Source: Candidatus Korobacter versatilis
GTDB taxonomy: Bacteria > Acidobacteriota > Terriglobia > Terriglobales > Acidobacteriaceae
Length of the DNA: 64,000 bases
Direction: 5' to 3'
Assembly (NCBI GenBank): GCA_016185395.1
Contig: JACPNR010000011.1
Span: 62,001 to 126,000 of the forward strand
In this document: positions 46,299-55,506 of the stretch, piece after piece
Layout: every line of letters starts with the position of its first letter
Position numbering within the stretch: the stretch's first letter is position 1
Notes under the pieces: generated by a model
Told to the model about the DNA's origin: nothing
Database searches by the model: none
What the model saw: the letters and a program-made list of their open reading frames with translations, nothing else
Program-made: the position numbers and the translations under genes

Positions 46299-46801
46299 CC
46301 ACGCCTGCTGCCGCCGCCGGCACGAAGAAGGTCACGACGTTCAAGGGCAAGCTGAAGACGTGGCTGGCCATGCCGGGCAAGGGCGCGTGGTGTTTCGTGC
46401 GCGTACCGGATTCGGCCGCGCGCTTCGGCATCCGCGCGCAGTTCCCCATCGTGGGGACGATCAACGGACACAAGTTCCGCTCCTGCTTGCAGCCCGACGG
46501 CAAAGGCAACCACTGCCTGATGGTCAACAAAGTCATGCAGCAGGGCGGCGGCTTCAAGCCGGGGGATACTGTGCTGCTGGACGTGAAGGTGGATAAGTCG
46601 CCGCGCGTGGTCGCGCTGCCGCCCGTCGTCCGCAAAGCGCTCAGGACGGACAAGAAAGCGAAAGCCTTCTTCGACAGGCTCGCGCCTTCGCACAAGAAGC
46701 AGTACGTGGAGTGGGTCGCCGGGGCGAAGCAGGCCGAGACGCGCGCGCGCCGCGCCGCCAAGATGGTGGCCATGCTTGCGGCCGGCAAGAAAATGGACTA
46801 G
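46295..46801 (+). CDS. DUF1905/YdeI-like protein
   Basis: 168 residues from GTG 46295, which overlaps the previous TGA (GTGA). The N-terminal part (VTTFKGKLKTWLAMPGKGAWCFVRVP... VGTINGHKFRSCLQPDGKGNHCLMVNK) fits DUF1905. The C-terminal KALRTDKKAKAFFDRLAPSHKKQYVEWVAGAKQAETRARRAAKMVAMLAAGKK is the YdeI/OmpD-associated helical motif. The biochemical function is unclear. Confidence 0.85.
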   Translation: MTTPAAAAGTKKVTTFKGKLKTWLAMPGKGAWCFVRVPDSAARFGIRAQFPIVGTINGHKFRSCLQPDGKGNHCLMVNKVMQQGGGFKPGDTVLLDVKVDKSPRVVALPPVVRKALRTDKKAKAFFDRLAPSHKKQYVEWVAGAKQAETRARRAAKMVAMLAAGKKMD

Positions 46802-46832
46802 CGCGGAGCCATTTCTCAGTGCGGCGAATGCA

Positions 46833-46867
46833 TGGATACCTTCGTCGAGGACTCCTCAGGATGACAA
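46833..46867. repeat. CTCAGGATGACA repeat copy 1
   Basis: GGATACCTTCGTCGAGGACT... ends in CTCAGGATGACAA. A second copy is at 46898-46928 and a related one at 42067-42101. These form another small dispersed class. Confidence 0.5.
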
Positions 46868-46897
46868 TCTTTTCTCACGAGTGATCGTCGGCGGTGA

Positions 46898-46928
46898 GAT
46901 CCTTCGCCGCGGCGGCCCAGGATGACAC
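46898..46928. repeat. CTCAGGATGACA repeat copy 2
   Basis: AGATCCTTCGCCGCGGCGGC... ends in CCAGGATGACAC. It lies 65 bases from copy 1 in the gap between convergent genes. Confidence 0.5.
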
Positions 46929-46944
46929 TCCCCCCATGATTGTT

Positions 46945-46975
46945 GTGGGAGGCGGGCGGGATCGCCCGCCTCCAC
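46945..46975. terminator. bidirectional hairpin between convergent genes
   Basis: A long GC stem, GGAGGCGGGCG against CGCCCGCCTCC with loop GGAT. It lacks a T-tract but stands between the ends of two convergent genes, so it may protect or end both messages. Confidence 0.45.
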
Positions 46976-46990
46976 ACGACTCTCGCTCCC

Positions 46991-48265
46991 TTAGGCCCGC
47001 GCGGGCTCCGGCTTCGCCGCCTTCGCGAACTTGGCCGTCCAATCCACGCGGCCCGTGAGCTGCATCACCACGAAGAGCGTGACGATCGAGCCGATGGTCA
47101 CGCCCAGCCCGGTGAATCCCTTGAAGAAGAAGGCGTAGGAGAAGAGCACCAGGTAGACGAACTGCGCGAGGCCGGCCTCGACCGCGGCGAAGCGTATGCC
47201 GACCACCAGCCGCAGGTACGAGATGACCAGGAAGATGGAGACGAGCGAGCTCGCGGCGAACGCCAGGTGGATGGAGATGTGGTCGACCAGGTAGGCCAGG
47301 AGCAGGTGGAAGGCAAAGAACGCGGCGGCGAGGAAAAAGTAGTTCATGGGATGCAGGTCGATGCCGCGCAGCGTGGTGATGATGAACATGAGGAAAAAGA
47401 AGAAGAACAGCGAGACGGGCGCGAAGAAGCTGATCTGCCCGGCGAGCGGCCCGGGCTGGAGATGCTCGGGCATGACCATGCCGAGGGAGTATCCGGTGAC
47501 GAGGTTGGTGTAGTCCCAGTCGAGCGCCCAGCCGTTGGGCGTCTCGCGCTTGGTGGTGGGCGAGAGCGTGTTCTCGGCGAAATCGATGTCCTTGAAGTTG
47601 GTGGTCATGTGGAGTTTGAAATCGTGGACCTGGGCGACTCCCTCCCCGGGAGCGAAGTTGTAATGCCACGTATCAAGGCCGTGCGACTGATAAGAGACGT
47701 GCAGCACGGCCGTCTCTCCGGCCGCGAGCGTGGCCTTTCCGGTGACACTTCCGCCAATCACGTTTCTTTCCTGCGTGCTCGTGGGAACCTTCTGCCCGTT
47801 CACCTCGAAGACGAGCTTGTCGTAGATGGTGGCCTTCGCGGGGAAGAAAAACTCAAACACGATCTGCTGTTCCTCGTTGGTGTCGTTGGGAAAGCGATAG
47901 TCGGCGGCAAAGTCCACGACGTAGGTGCGATACCAGAGCAGCCCCTTCTGGCGATGTTCGAGGTCGAGCGCCACGTTGATCGCGCTGCCGGCGATCGCAA
48001 GTTTCCCGTCGTCGGTGTACTCGACCACGCGCTTGAAGTGCCGGCCCTGCTTGTCCTGGTCGTCCTCGGTGCGCTTCTTCGTTTTCGTCCAGGTGGCCCG
48101 TGGGGGGAATTGCTGCTGCGATGTGCCCCAGTTCGTTTCGACGCGGCTAAACAGGTCGCCGCTGCGGACGTCATAGGTGCGCGCCATGATGGTGCTGCCC
48201 AGGATGATCCACGCCACCGTGGTGCAAGCAAAGATAAAGATCAAAGCCGCTAGCCGTTTCGCCAT
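46991..48265 (-). CDS. CreD-like inner-membrane protein
   Basis: 424 residues from ATG 48265; GAGGAG lies 6 bases upstream. One N-terminal TM helix, a large periplasmic beta domain (about 30-285), then five or six TM helices (about 290-410). The helix block DLHPMNYFFLAAAFFAFHLLLAYLVDHISIHLAF matches CreD. CreD is linked to beta-lactam and envelope stress responses in proteobacteria; a CreBC pair is not seen here. It is a monocistronic gene. Confidence 0.82.
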   Translation of the reverse strand: MAKRLAALIFIFACTTVAWIILGSTIMARTYDVRSGDLFSRVETNWGTSQQQFPPRATWTKTKKRTEDDQDKQGRHFKRVVEYTDDGKLAIAGSAINVALDLEHRQKGLLWYRTYVVDFAADYRFPNDTNEEQQIVFEFFFPAKATIYDKLVFEVNGQKVPTSTQERNVIGGSVTGKATLAAGETAVLHVSYQSHGLDTWHYNFAPGEGVAQVHDFKLHMTTNFKDIDFAENTLSPTTKRETPNGWALDWDYTNLVTGYSLGMVMPEHLQPGPLAGQISFFAPVSLFFFFFLMFIITTLRGIDLHPMNYFFLAAAFFAFHLLLAYLVDHISIHLAFAASSLVSIFLVISYLRLVVGIRFAAVEAGLAQFVYLVLFSYAFFFKGFTGLGVTIGSIVTLFVVMQLTGRVDWTAKFAKAAKPEPARA

Positions 48266-48432
48266 ACCGTACTCCTCGTTCCCGTCGCGAAGAGAGGCTA
48301 GCACAGAGGACTTTACAATGCAAAGTGAAAAAGAAAGCGGCTGGGGCGGTGCGAAGCGCGGTCGCTTGCCGCCGTTGACGCGCCTCCCCGCAACCGCCTA
48401 ACATACAGCTCCCGCCGGATTCGGGCGCTCCC

Positions 48433-50640
48433 ATGATCAACAGAACTGTCGGACACTATCGCGTCGTCGAACGCCTGGGCAGCGGCGGCATGGGTGTGGT
48501 CTACCGCGCCGAGGACACCATGCTCGGCCGTGATGTCGCCCTGAAATTCCTGCCGCCGGAAGCCGTGGCCGATCAGGCCGTGCTCGACCGCTTTCTGCGT
48601 GAGGCGCGCGCCTCCGCCGCGCTCAACCATCCGCACATCTGCACCATCCACGAGGTAGAGACCTTCGACGGCCAGCCCGTCATCGTGATGGAATACCTCG
48701 AGGGCGAATCGCTGAAGGCGCGTATCGAGCGCGATCCGATCCCCGCCGATGAGCTCCTCACCCTCGCCATCCAGATCGCGGAGGGTCTGCAGGCGGCACA
48801 CGCGAAGGGCGTCACGCATCGCGACGTCAAGCCCGCCAACATCTTTCTCGGGGCCTCGGGTCAGGCCAAGATCCTCGATTTCGGGCTGGCCAAGTTCGCG
48901 ACCCGGCGACAGCACGCGGGGGCCGCCGCCGGCGGCGCGTCCATCACCCTCGACTCCGAAGGGCTCACCTCGCCCGGCTCCGCCATTGGCACCATCGCCT
49001 ACATGTCGCCCGAGCAGGCTCGGGGTGAGGAACTCGACGCGCGCACCGACCTCTTCTCTCTCGGCGCCGTGCTCTACGAGATGTCCACCGGTCAGGTGCC
49101 CTTTCCCGGCAGCACCTCGGCGGTGATCTTCGATGGCATCTTGCATGGCGCCCCGCGTCCGCCGCTCGAGCTCAATGCCAAACTGCCGGCCGAGCTGGAG
49201 CGCATCGTCAGCAAGGCGCTGGAGAAGGACCGCGACCTTCGCTACCAATCCGCTTCCGAGTTCAAGAGCGATCTGAAGCGGTTGAAGCGCGACCTCGATT
49301 CCAGTGGGCGACAACCGGCGGCCAAGGCATCGTCCGCCGGCAACGCCGCCGCTGAGCCGGCGCAGGCCGAGAAGTCTCTCGCCGTCCTCTACTTCGAGAA
49401 CCTCAGCGGCACCAAAGATGACGAGTACTTCCGCGACGGCATGACAGAAGACATCATCACCGAGCTCTCGAAGATCGCGCGTCTCAAGCTGTTCCCGCGC
49501 TCCGAGGTGCTAGCCTACCGCGACAAGCCGGTGACCGCGCCCCATGTCGGACAGCAGCTCAACGCCCGCTACGTGCTGGAAGGCAGCATCCGGCGCGCCG
49601 GCAACCGCGTGCGCATCACAGCGCAGCTGGTCGAGACCGCCACGCGGCACTCCGTCTGGGCGGAACGCTACGACCGCCAGCTCGAGGACCTCTTCGCTAT
49701 CCAGGACGAGATCGCCCGCAGCATCGCCCAGGCGCTGCGTATCACGCTCTCGCCGCAGGAAGAGAAGACGATAGGACGCAAACCCACCGAGAACGCCCAG
49801 GCCTACGACTTCTACCTGCGCGGCCGCAGCTATACCCGCCGCTTCGAGCTCGACTTCGCGCTGCACATGATGGAGCAAGCCATCAAGCTCGATCCCAACT
49901 TCGCGCTCGCCTATGTGGGTACGGCGTGGATCTGCGGCGTCATCATCGAGTTCCGCGACAAGGACCCGAAGTGGCTGGCGAAGGGCATCGCGGCCTGTGA
50001 TAAGGCGCTCAATCTCGAGCCGCAGTTGCCCGAAGCTCTGGCCGCGCGCGCCCGCCTGTTCTTCGCGGAGGGGAAACACGAGGACGCGATCCGCTACGCG
50101 CGCACCGCGATCGCGCTGCGCCCGGACTGTGACGGCGCCTACGACGCTCTTGGCCGCGCGCTCTTCTCTTCCGATCGCTACGCCGAAGCTGCCGACATCG
50201 CCGACAAAGCTCTCGAGGTCAACGGCGACGATTACAACACCTACATCCCTTACTACAACTCGCTGCAGCGCATGGGCCAGACCGACCGCGCGCACACCGT
50301 CGCCGTGCGCCATGCCACCGTGCTGGAGCGGCAACTCGAGCTCAACCCCGACGACATCCGCGCCCGTATCCTGCTGGCGGCACGCTTCGCCGAATTGCAA
50401 CGCGGCGACGAGGCCGTGCAGCATCTTCAGGTCGCGGCGGCGCTGCGGCCCAACGACACCAACGTGCTTTACAACGCCGCCTGCACCTACGGCCTGTTGC
50501 AGCGCAAGCGCGAGGCCTTGGATACGCTCAAGCAAGCGCTCGATGCCGGATTCGGTAACCACGACTGGGCCGCCCGCGACCCCGATCTCGCCTGCCTCCA
50601 CAACGACCCCGAGTTCCTGGCGCTGCTCAAGCGAGGATGA
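48433..50640 (+). CDS. Ser/Thr protein kinase with TolB-like and TPR regions
   Basis: 735 residues. Kinase domain about 8-295: glycine loop GSGGMG, K38 in ALK, HRD with D131 in THRDVKPANI, DFG with D149, and SPEQARGE. Residues about 325-445 (SLAVLYFENLSGTKDDEYFRDGMTEDIITELSK... RYVLEGSIRRAGNRVRITAQLVE) form the TolB/FlgO-like fold often found beside cyclases and kinases. TPR repeats run from about 450 to the end. No TM helix is seen. It would phosphorylate cytosolic targets, with the TPR part for partner binding. Confidence 0.94.
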   Translation: MINRTVGHYRVVERLGSGGMGVVYRAEDTMLGRDVALKFLPPEAVADQAVLDRFLREARASAALNHPHICTIHEVETFDGQPVIVMEYLEGESLKARIERDPIPADELLTLAIQIAEGLQAAHAKGVTHRDVKPANIFLGASGQAKILDFGLAKFATRRQHAGAAAGGASITLDSEGLTSPGSAIGTIAYMSPEQARGEELDARTDLFSLGAVLYEMSTGQVPFPGSTSAVIFDGILHGAPRPPLELNAKLPAELERIVSKALEKDRDLRYQSASEFKSDLKRLKRDLDSSGRQPAAKASSAGNAAAEPAQAEKSLAVLYFENLSGTKDDEYFRDGMTEDIITELSKIARLKLFPRSEVLAYRDKPVTAPHVGQQLNARYVLEGSIRRAGNRVRITAQLVETATRHSVWAERYDRQLEDLFAIQDEIARSIAQALRITLSPQEEKTIGRKPTENAQAYDFYLRGRSYTRRFELDFALHMMEQAIKLDPNFALAYVGTAWICGVIIEFRDKDPKWLAKGIAACDKALNLEPQLPEALAARARLFFAEGKHEDAIRYARTAIALRPDCDGAYDALGRALFSSDRYAEAADIADKALEVNGDDYNTYIPYYNSLQRMGQTDRAHTVAVRHATVLERQLELNPDDIRARILLAARFAELQRGDEAVQHLQVAAALRPNDTNVLYNAACTYGLLQRKREALDTLKQALDAGFGNHDWAARDPDLACLHNDPEFLALLKRG

Positions 50641-50944
50641 ACCTTGCGGCGGTTTGCGGGCGTGGGGTCGCTGCGGCGACCGGGAGCCCGCCGGCGAAAT
50701 CCGGAGCGAGTCGGCGAGGCGAAGGATCCCTACCAGGACAAAATGCTTGTCAAATGGCCGGTGCCCCACCTTTTCGCGTCCGCGAAAGGTGGGTGGCCAA
50801 GGGTCTGTCCCCCGACCGGTCGGGGGATTGGACTAGACTCTCGCTCCCAGCCTTTGCTCCGCGATGGACCCGCTCCGCAAGGGATGGAGCACCCGAGAGT
50901 TTGGTTGGGGTACCAAGCCGGCGGGGACGCCGGCGCTCCAACTA
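50641..50944. repeat. gene-free region of stacked hairpin repeats
   Basis: 304 bases hold at least three palindromes and no gene: CCCACCTTTTCGCG with CGCGAAAGGTGGG (50764-50793), CCCCCGACCGGTCGGGGG (50809-50826), and AGCCGGCGGGGACGCCGGCG (50916-50935), the last a copy of the imuA repeat. GCTCC...GGAGC pairings around 50850-50890 may add another. Confidence 0.6.
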
Positions 50945-52030
50945 TCAGCTTCTCCAGTGCAGCGTGACCGGGCCGGCGAGCGGATGCTTGAAGGGCTGGC
51001 CGGTGCGTTTCGATTCCAGGTGAGACGCCTTCAACTGGAAGTACCACTTGGCGGGCTTGTCGGCGTCGTCGATGAGCATGAGCGAAGGATTGTGTTTCAG
51101 GCCCTGCGCCTGCTGCACCATGGTCTGGCGGTCCTGCTCGACGAACTGCTTGCCGAAGTGGCGGGCGATGGTCATGGCCAGCGGCACGTGCAGGAAGATG
51201 TTCCACGCCGCGGCCACGTCGATGCGGCAGCGGTCGCGCGTGATGGGCGTCACGGTGGTGAGCGAGGCGAACCAGTACTTGCCCGCGCGGATGGTCTCGT
51301 AGCGCAGGTTGGGCAGGACGAAGTCGATGGTGGTCGTCACATCCGCATCGCCGGCGTACCACTTGAGCAGCTTGTAGGGCGCGGAGTTCTTCGAGGGCAC
51401 GTGCGCCGACATGCGGAAGCCGAGCGGGATGTGCTCGAAGTGCTTCTCCTTTTCGTGGATGGAGTCGCGCTTCCGCCACCACCATGCCGAATGGACGAAC
51501 GGGCCGTGCGCCGGGTCCATGAGCCCGATGATGCCGTGGTCCACGTTCGAGGGCAGCTCGGCCCAGAGGTGGGTACGGCGGTAGTTTTCGCTGAAAGTCG
51601 GCAAGACTGGCGCGGGGGCATTCGCTTCGCCGGAGGTGCCGGGATCGGGAATGAAGACCCAGAGGTACCCGTCGCGCTCCTCGCAGTGGAAGTGTCCGGC
51701 GCGGATCTTGTTAGGATCCAGCTTGTCGTCCCTGGTCAGCGAAGGAATCTCGACGCACTGGGCGGAGCAGGCGTCGAACTTCCAGCCGTGGTAGCTGCAC
51801 TGGACGTTCTGGCCGTCGAACCATCCGTAGGAGAGCGGGATGCCGCGGTGCGGACAATTGTCGCGCATGGCGAAGGCCTGGCCGGAGTCGGTGCGGCCGC
51901 AGACCAGGGGCACCTCGATCAGCATGACGGGAACGAGCTGGCGCGGACGGACTTCCTCCGAGCGCAGCGCGCGGTACCAGAAGCCGGTGAGCATTTCGCC
52001 GGTGGCGGTGAATGGGGAAGCGGTGGACAC
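50945..52030 (-). CDS. Rieske non-haem iron oxygenase
   Basis: 361 residues if started at GTG 52030; ATG 51994 is the alternative. The Rieske cluster ligands are C59, H61, C78 and H81 (CPHRG, CSYHGW). The catalytic domain carries NVDHGIIGLMDPAHGPFVH with the Asp and His ligands of mononuclear iron. It would oxygenate an aromatic, a lipid or a choline-like substrate; the target is unknown. No reductase is adjacent. The frame continues upstream through hairpin element W to 52117, so the N-terminus is uncertain. Confidence 0.88.
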   Translation of the reverse strand: MSTASPFTATGEMLTGFWYRALRSEEVRPRQLVPVMLIEVPLVCGRTDSGQAFAMRDNCPHRGIPLSYGWFDGQNVQCSYHGWKFDACSAQCVEIPSLTRDDKLDPNKIRAGHFHCEERDGYLWVFIPDPGTSGEANAPAPVLPTFSENYRRTHLWAELPSNVDHGIIGLMDPAHGPFVHSAWWWRKRDSIHEKEKHFEHIPLGFRMSAHVPSKNSAPYKLLKWYAGDADVTTTIDFVLPNLRYETIRAGKYWFASLTTVTPITRDRCRIDVAAAWNIFLHVPLAMTIARHFGKQFVEQDRQTMVQQAQGLKHNPSLMLIDDADKPAKWYFQLKASHLESKRTGQPFKHPLAGPVTLHWRS

Positions 52031-52046
52031 CTCCGGCAGTATAGCG

Positions 52047-52141
52047 ACTGCCGAAGTGCCGAATTGCCGAAGTGCCGAACTTGAGAACGTGCGGGCGGCT
52101 GTTATCCGATCCGGCAATTCCGCCCTTCCGCACTTCGGCAG
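52047..52141. repeat. word-repeat hairpin element W
   Basis: Left arm 52047-52080 repeats TGCCGAAGTGCCGAAT. Right arm 52112-52141 (CGGCAATTCCGCCCTTCCGC...) is complementary with few mismatches. The loop is about 30 bases. It sits upstream of the Rieske gene. Confidence 0.8.
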
Positions 52142-52216
52142 TCCCTCTTCGGAGTTTGCCGTGTTTCATGCCTGTTTCTTCCGGTTACTTAGGTTGGTTC
52201 CACGGTATCTGCCTGA

Positions 52217-52245
52217 TTGATAACCGATAAGGACTGCGCTAGAAT
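52217..52245 (+). promoter_or_regulatory. sigma-70 promoter of the lytic transglycosylase gene
   Basis: TTGATA at 52217-52222 and TAGAAT at 52240-52245 are 17 bases apart. Transcription would start near 52252, about 70 bases before ATG 52322. Confidence 0.7.
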
Positions 52246-52321
52246 CCCGCTACTCTGGTTGGTCTCCGTCAGGTTGGGGTCAAGGTGAAGGCCGCAGTGT
52301 CGGCGGCCGAGGGAATGGCGC

Positions 52322-53215
52322 ATGCATAAACACCTTTTGATCGGCCTGCTCGGCTTAGTGACTCTGAGCGCAAATCCGGCGCCAGCGGAGATCGTAGCGG
52401 TCAAGGAGAACGGCCGCACCGTCTACGTGGACGTGCCCGCGCCGGGTTCCGGCGGCATTTCCGTCGCGCCGCAGTACGCCCCGCGCAAGACGTATTCCTA
52501 CTATTCGAAGAGCGAGCACCGCTGGAAGCGCGTGCCGCCGGCGAGCGGAGCGACGATGCGCAAGGCGCGCTCGGCCGCCGCCGACGTGGAGCAGTACATC
52601 GTGTGGCGCCAGCAGCAGCCCGCCTTCCGCGTGGATTTCGGCCAGACGGCCCCGGAAGCCGCGGCGAAGCCGGCCGAGCCGGCGTCGAGTGAGGCCGCTG
52701 AAAAGGAGAGATCCGAGACGCCGGAACTGGCGGCGCCCACGCGCAAGGGACTGACCGCCGAGCAGCTCGACGCCATCATCGACGAGGCGGCGGCGAAGCA
52801 CGGCGTGGATTCAAACCTTGTCCGCGCACTGATCAAGGTGGAATCGAACTTCAATCCGCGGGCGGTCTCGCGCAAAGGAGCGATGGGCCTGATGCAGCTC
52901 ATGCCCTCGACGGCGCGCAGCCTGCAGGTGACGAACCCGTTCGACGCGCAGCAGAACGTGGACGGCGGCGTGCGCCACCTGAAGAGCCTGCTCGAGAACT
53001 TCAACGGCGACGTGACCAAGTCCGTGGCGGCATACAACGCGGGCGCCGGCGCGGTGGCGCGCAATCATGGCGTGCCGCCCTTCGCCGAGACACAAGCTTA
53101 CGTGCGGCGCATCAACCAGTTGTATGGCGGGCAGACGCCGATGCGCGCGAACCAGGCGGCGCCGATCCGGGTGTACCGCGACAAATTCGGCGTGTTGACG
53201 TTCTCGAACGACTAG
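52322..53215 (+). CDS. lytic transglycosylase, SLT domain
   Basis: 297 residues: signal peptide, a linker with Ala/Glu-rich text (110-140), then an SLT lysozyme-like domain at about 150-280 with catalytic E174 in ALIKVESNFNPRAVS, GAMGLMQLMPSTAR and SVAAYNAGAGAV. It cleaves peptidoglycan to 1,6-anhydro products in the periplasm. The neighbouring amidase gene follows on the same strand, giving a wall-remodelling pair. Confidence 0.93.
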   Translation: MHKHLLIGLLGLVTLSANPAPAEIVAVKENGRTVYVDVPAPGSGGISVAPQYAPRKTYSYYSKSEHRWKRVPPASGATMRKARSAAADVEQYIVWRQQQPAFRVDFGQTAPEAAAKPAEPASSEAAEKERSETPELAAPTRKGLTAEQLDAIIDEAAAKHGVDSNLVRALIKVESNFNPRAVSRKGAMGLMQLMPSTARSLQVTNPFDAQQNVDGGVRHLKSLLENFNGDVTKSVAAYNAGAGAVARNHGVPPFAETQAYVRRINQLYGGQTPMRANQAAPIRVYRDKFGVLTFSND

Positions 53216-53290
53216 CCGGGCCCAGCAAGACAGGCATTGGGCCCGCGAAGGCTGATTCGCGCAGAGGACCTCGCGAGCGATCCGCGACGA

Positions 53291-55447
53291 GTGACGAAGG
53301 CTGGCCCAATCCGGCGCACCACCCAGGCGGCCATGGGAATCCTGCTCGCCGCCGCCGTTACGTTTGGTAATCCCGCGTTTGCCGCGCCGCGCAGCGTGCA
53401 GCAGAAAAAAGCCGCCGCGCTGCAGCGCTTCGAGAAAGCCGAACAGATGCGCGAGGCGCTCAACGGACGCCAGGCGGGCGAGCGTTCGCGCAAGGACTAT
53501 CAGAAGGTCATCGAGGCGTATCGCAGCGTCTACTACGTGGCGCCGACCTCGCAGAAAGCGGACGAGAGCGTGGTCGCGGTCGCCGAGCTGCTCGCCGACC
53601 TGGGCCGCGTGTTCGGCGACGACAAGGCGTTCCAGTCGGCCATCGGCCAATACGAGTTCCTGCGCAAGCAGTATCCGGGGAGCCGGTATCGCTTTGATGC
53701 GCTGTTCACCGTTGCGCAGCTTTACGCCGATGACCTCGACGACCAGGCGCAGGCGAAGGCGACGTACGAAGAGTTCCTGAAGCAGTATCCGCACCATCGT
53801 CTGGCCACGGACGCGCGCCAGGCGCTCGACGACATGGCGGCGGAAGCGGCGGCGAAGCGCAAGGGCAGCAAGACGCCGAAGGAAAAGCAGAAGGAAGCGG
53901 CGCAGGCGCAGGCCACGAAAGATGCGGCGCAGAGCGCAGCGCAAAGCGCAGCCCAGAACGTCTCGCTGACGCCGCCGAGAGCGCCGCACGGGAAGTATCC
54001 GCTGGTCACGGGCATCCGGCACTGGTCCACGCCGGATTACACGCGCGTGGCCATCGACCTCGAAGGCGAAGTGAAGTACGAAGCGGGACGCATCCCGAAT
54101 CCCGACCGCATCTTCTTTGACCTGCACGGCACCAAGCTGGCGCCGGAACTGGTGGGCAAGACATTCGACGTGGAAGACGGCTTTCTGCGGAAGATACGCG
54201 TGGCGCAATACCAGATCGGCGAGACGCGCCTGGTGCTCGATGTGGACGATGTGTCGGATTACTCGGCGTTCCTGCTGCCGAACCCATATCGCCTGATCGT
54301 GGACATCCACGGCAAGAAGCCGGCGCAGACGTTCGCCAAGCTAACGGCGCCAGAAACGAAGGCGCCAGAGTCGAAGCCGGTTGTGAAGCTGGAGAAGCCC
54401 GCGGCGGTGGCGAAGCAGGCGGCCCCGTCCTCGGCAGCTACGTCGAAGCCGGAGGAGCAGAAGCCGGCGGACGAGAAGCCGGAGATGGCGAGCGTCTCGA
54501 AGCCTCCGGTCGAGGTGAAGGCAACGACGAAGCCGACGTCCGGGCCAACGTTCGAGAAGGTGGCGCCGCGGGAGACGAAGGAGAGTGCGAAGGATTCGGC
54601 AAAGAACTCCAAAGGCAGCGTCGCGAAGCTGGAGGCCGAGCCGGAAGGCAAGGGCACAAAAGCGAAGCCGACGTCGAGCGGCGAGCGTTCGCTCATCCGC
54701 GCGCTGGGATTGAAGATCGGACGCATCGTGGTGGACGCGGGCCACGGCGGGCACGACACCGGCACCATCGGTCCGCACGGTTTGCAGGAAAAGGACCTCG
54801 TGCTCGACGTCGCGCTGCGACTCGGCAAACTCATCGACCAGCGCATGGGCGCGGAGGTCGTGTATACGCGCGATGACGACACGTTCATCCCGCTGGAGAC
54901 GCGGACGGCCATCGCGAACAAAGAAGAGGCGGACCTGTTCATCTCCATCCACGCGAACTCGAGTGACGACGAGAGCGCGCGCGGCATCGAGACGTATTAC
55001 CTGAACTTCACTTCGTCGGCCGACGCGCTGGAGGTGGCGTCGCGCGAGAACGCGGTCTCGGAGAAATCCATCCACGAGCTGCAGGACCTGGTGAAGAAGA
55101 TCGCGCTGAAGGACAAGATCGACGAGAGCAAGGAATTCGCCGGCGACGTGCAGAAGTCGCTCTACTCCGGCCTCGCGGCGAAGAACAAGGGGCTGCGGGA
55201 CCGTGGCGTGAAGAAGGCGCCGTTCATCGTGCTCATTGGGGCGAACATGCCGTCGATCCTGGCGGAGATATCGTTCGTCTCCAATCCGCAGGACGAGAAG
55301 AAGCTGCAGACGCCGGAATACCGGCAGAAGATCGCGGAGAGCCTCTACCGCGGCATGGCGAAGTACGTGAGCGGGCTGTCGGGCGTGAAGGTCGCCGCCA
55401 AGCTCTCCGGCACCAAGCTGCCCGTTGCCAAGCTCGACGGCCAGTAG
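53291..55447 (+). CDS. N-acetylmuramoyl-L-alanine amidase with TPR-like and AMIN domains
   Basis: 718 residues from GTG 53291 (ATG 53333 gives 704; both leave a Sec signal MGILLAAAVTFGNPAFA). The order is an outer-membrane-lipoprotein-like TPR part about 30-200, AMIN domain about 240-350 (VAIDLEGEVKYEAGRI... IFFDLHGT), a low-complexity Lys/Pro/Ala linker about 350-480, and amidase_3 about 485-700 with VDAGHGGHDTG, the zinc Glu in QEKDLVLDV, SIHANS and LAEISFVSN. It cleaves stem peptides in septal wall splitting. The TPR part may recruit it to partners. Confidence 0.9.
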   Translation: MTKAGPIRRTTQAAMGILLAAAVTFGNPAFAAPRSVQQKKAAALQRFEKAEQMREALNGRQAGERSRKDYQKVIEAYRSVYYVAPTSQKADESVVAVAELLADLGRVFGDDKAFQSAIGQYEFLRKQYPGSRYRFDALFTVAQLYADDLDDQAQAKATYEEFLKQYPHHRLATDARQALDDMAAEAAAKRKGSKTPKEKQKEAAQAQATKDAAQSAAQSAAQNVSLTPPRAPHGKYPLVTGIRHWSTPDYTRVAIDLEGEVKYEAGRIPNPDRIFFDLHGTKLAPELVGKTFDVEDGFLRKIRVAQYQIGETRLVLDVDDVSDYSAFLLPNPYRLIVDIHGKKPAQTFAKLTAPETKAPESKPVVKLEKPAAVAKQAAPSSAATSKPEEQKPADEKPEMASVSKPPVEVKATTKPTSGPTFEKVAPRETKESAKDSAKNSKGSVAKLEAEPEGKGTKAKPTSSGERSLIRALGLKIGRIVVDAGHGGHDTGTIGPHGLQEKDLVLDVALRLGKLIDQRMGAEVVYTRDDDTFIPLETRTAIANKEEADLFISIHANSSDDESARGIETYYLNFTSSADALEVASRENAVSEKSIHELQDLVKKIALKDKIDESKEFAGDVQKSLYSGLAAKNKGLRDRGVKKAPFIVLIGANMPSILAEISFVSNPQDEKKLQTPEYRQKIAESLYRGMAKYVSGLSGVKVAAKLSGTKLPVAKLDGQ

Positions 55448-55506
55448 CGCGTTTCTTCCGCGGGTTTCTCCCGCTGGCGCGACCAAACCCGCACATCTGT
55501 TGTCTA

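Noticed and set aside
45440-46801. 453-residue frame spanning three small genes
   Set aside because: It runs out of frame through two genes with good RBS. Only its end, from 46295, is a real protein.
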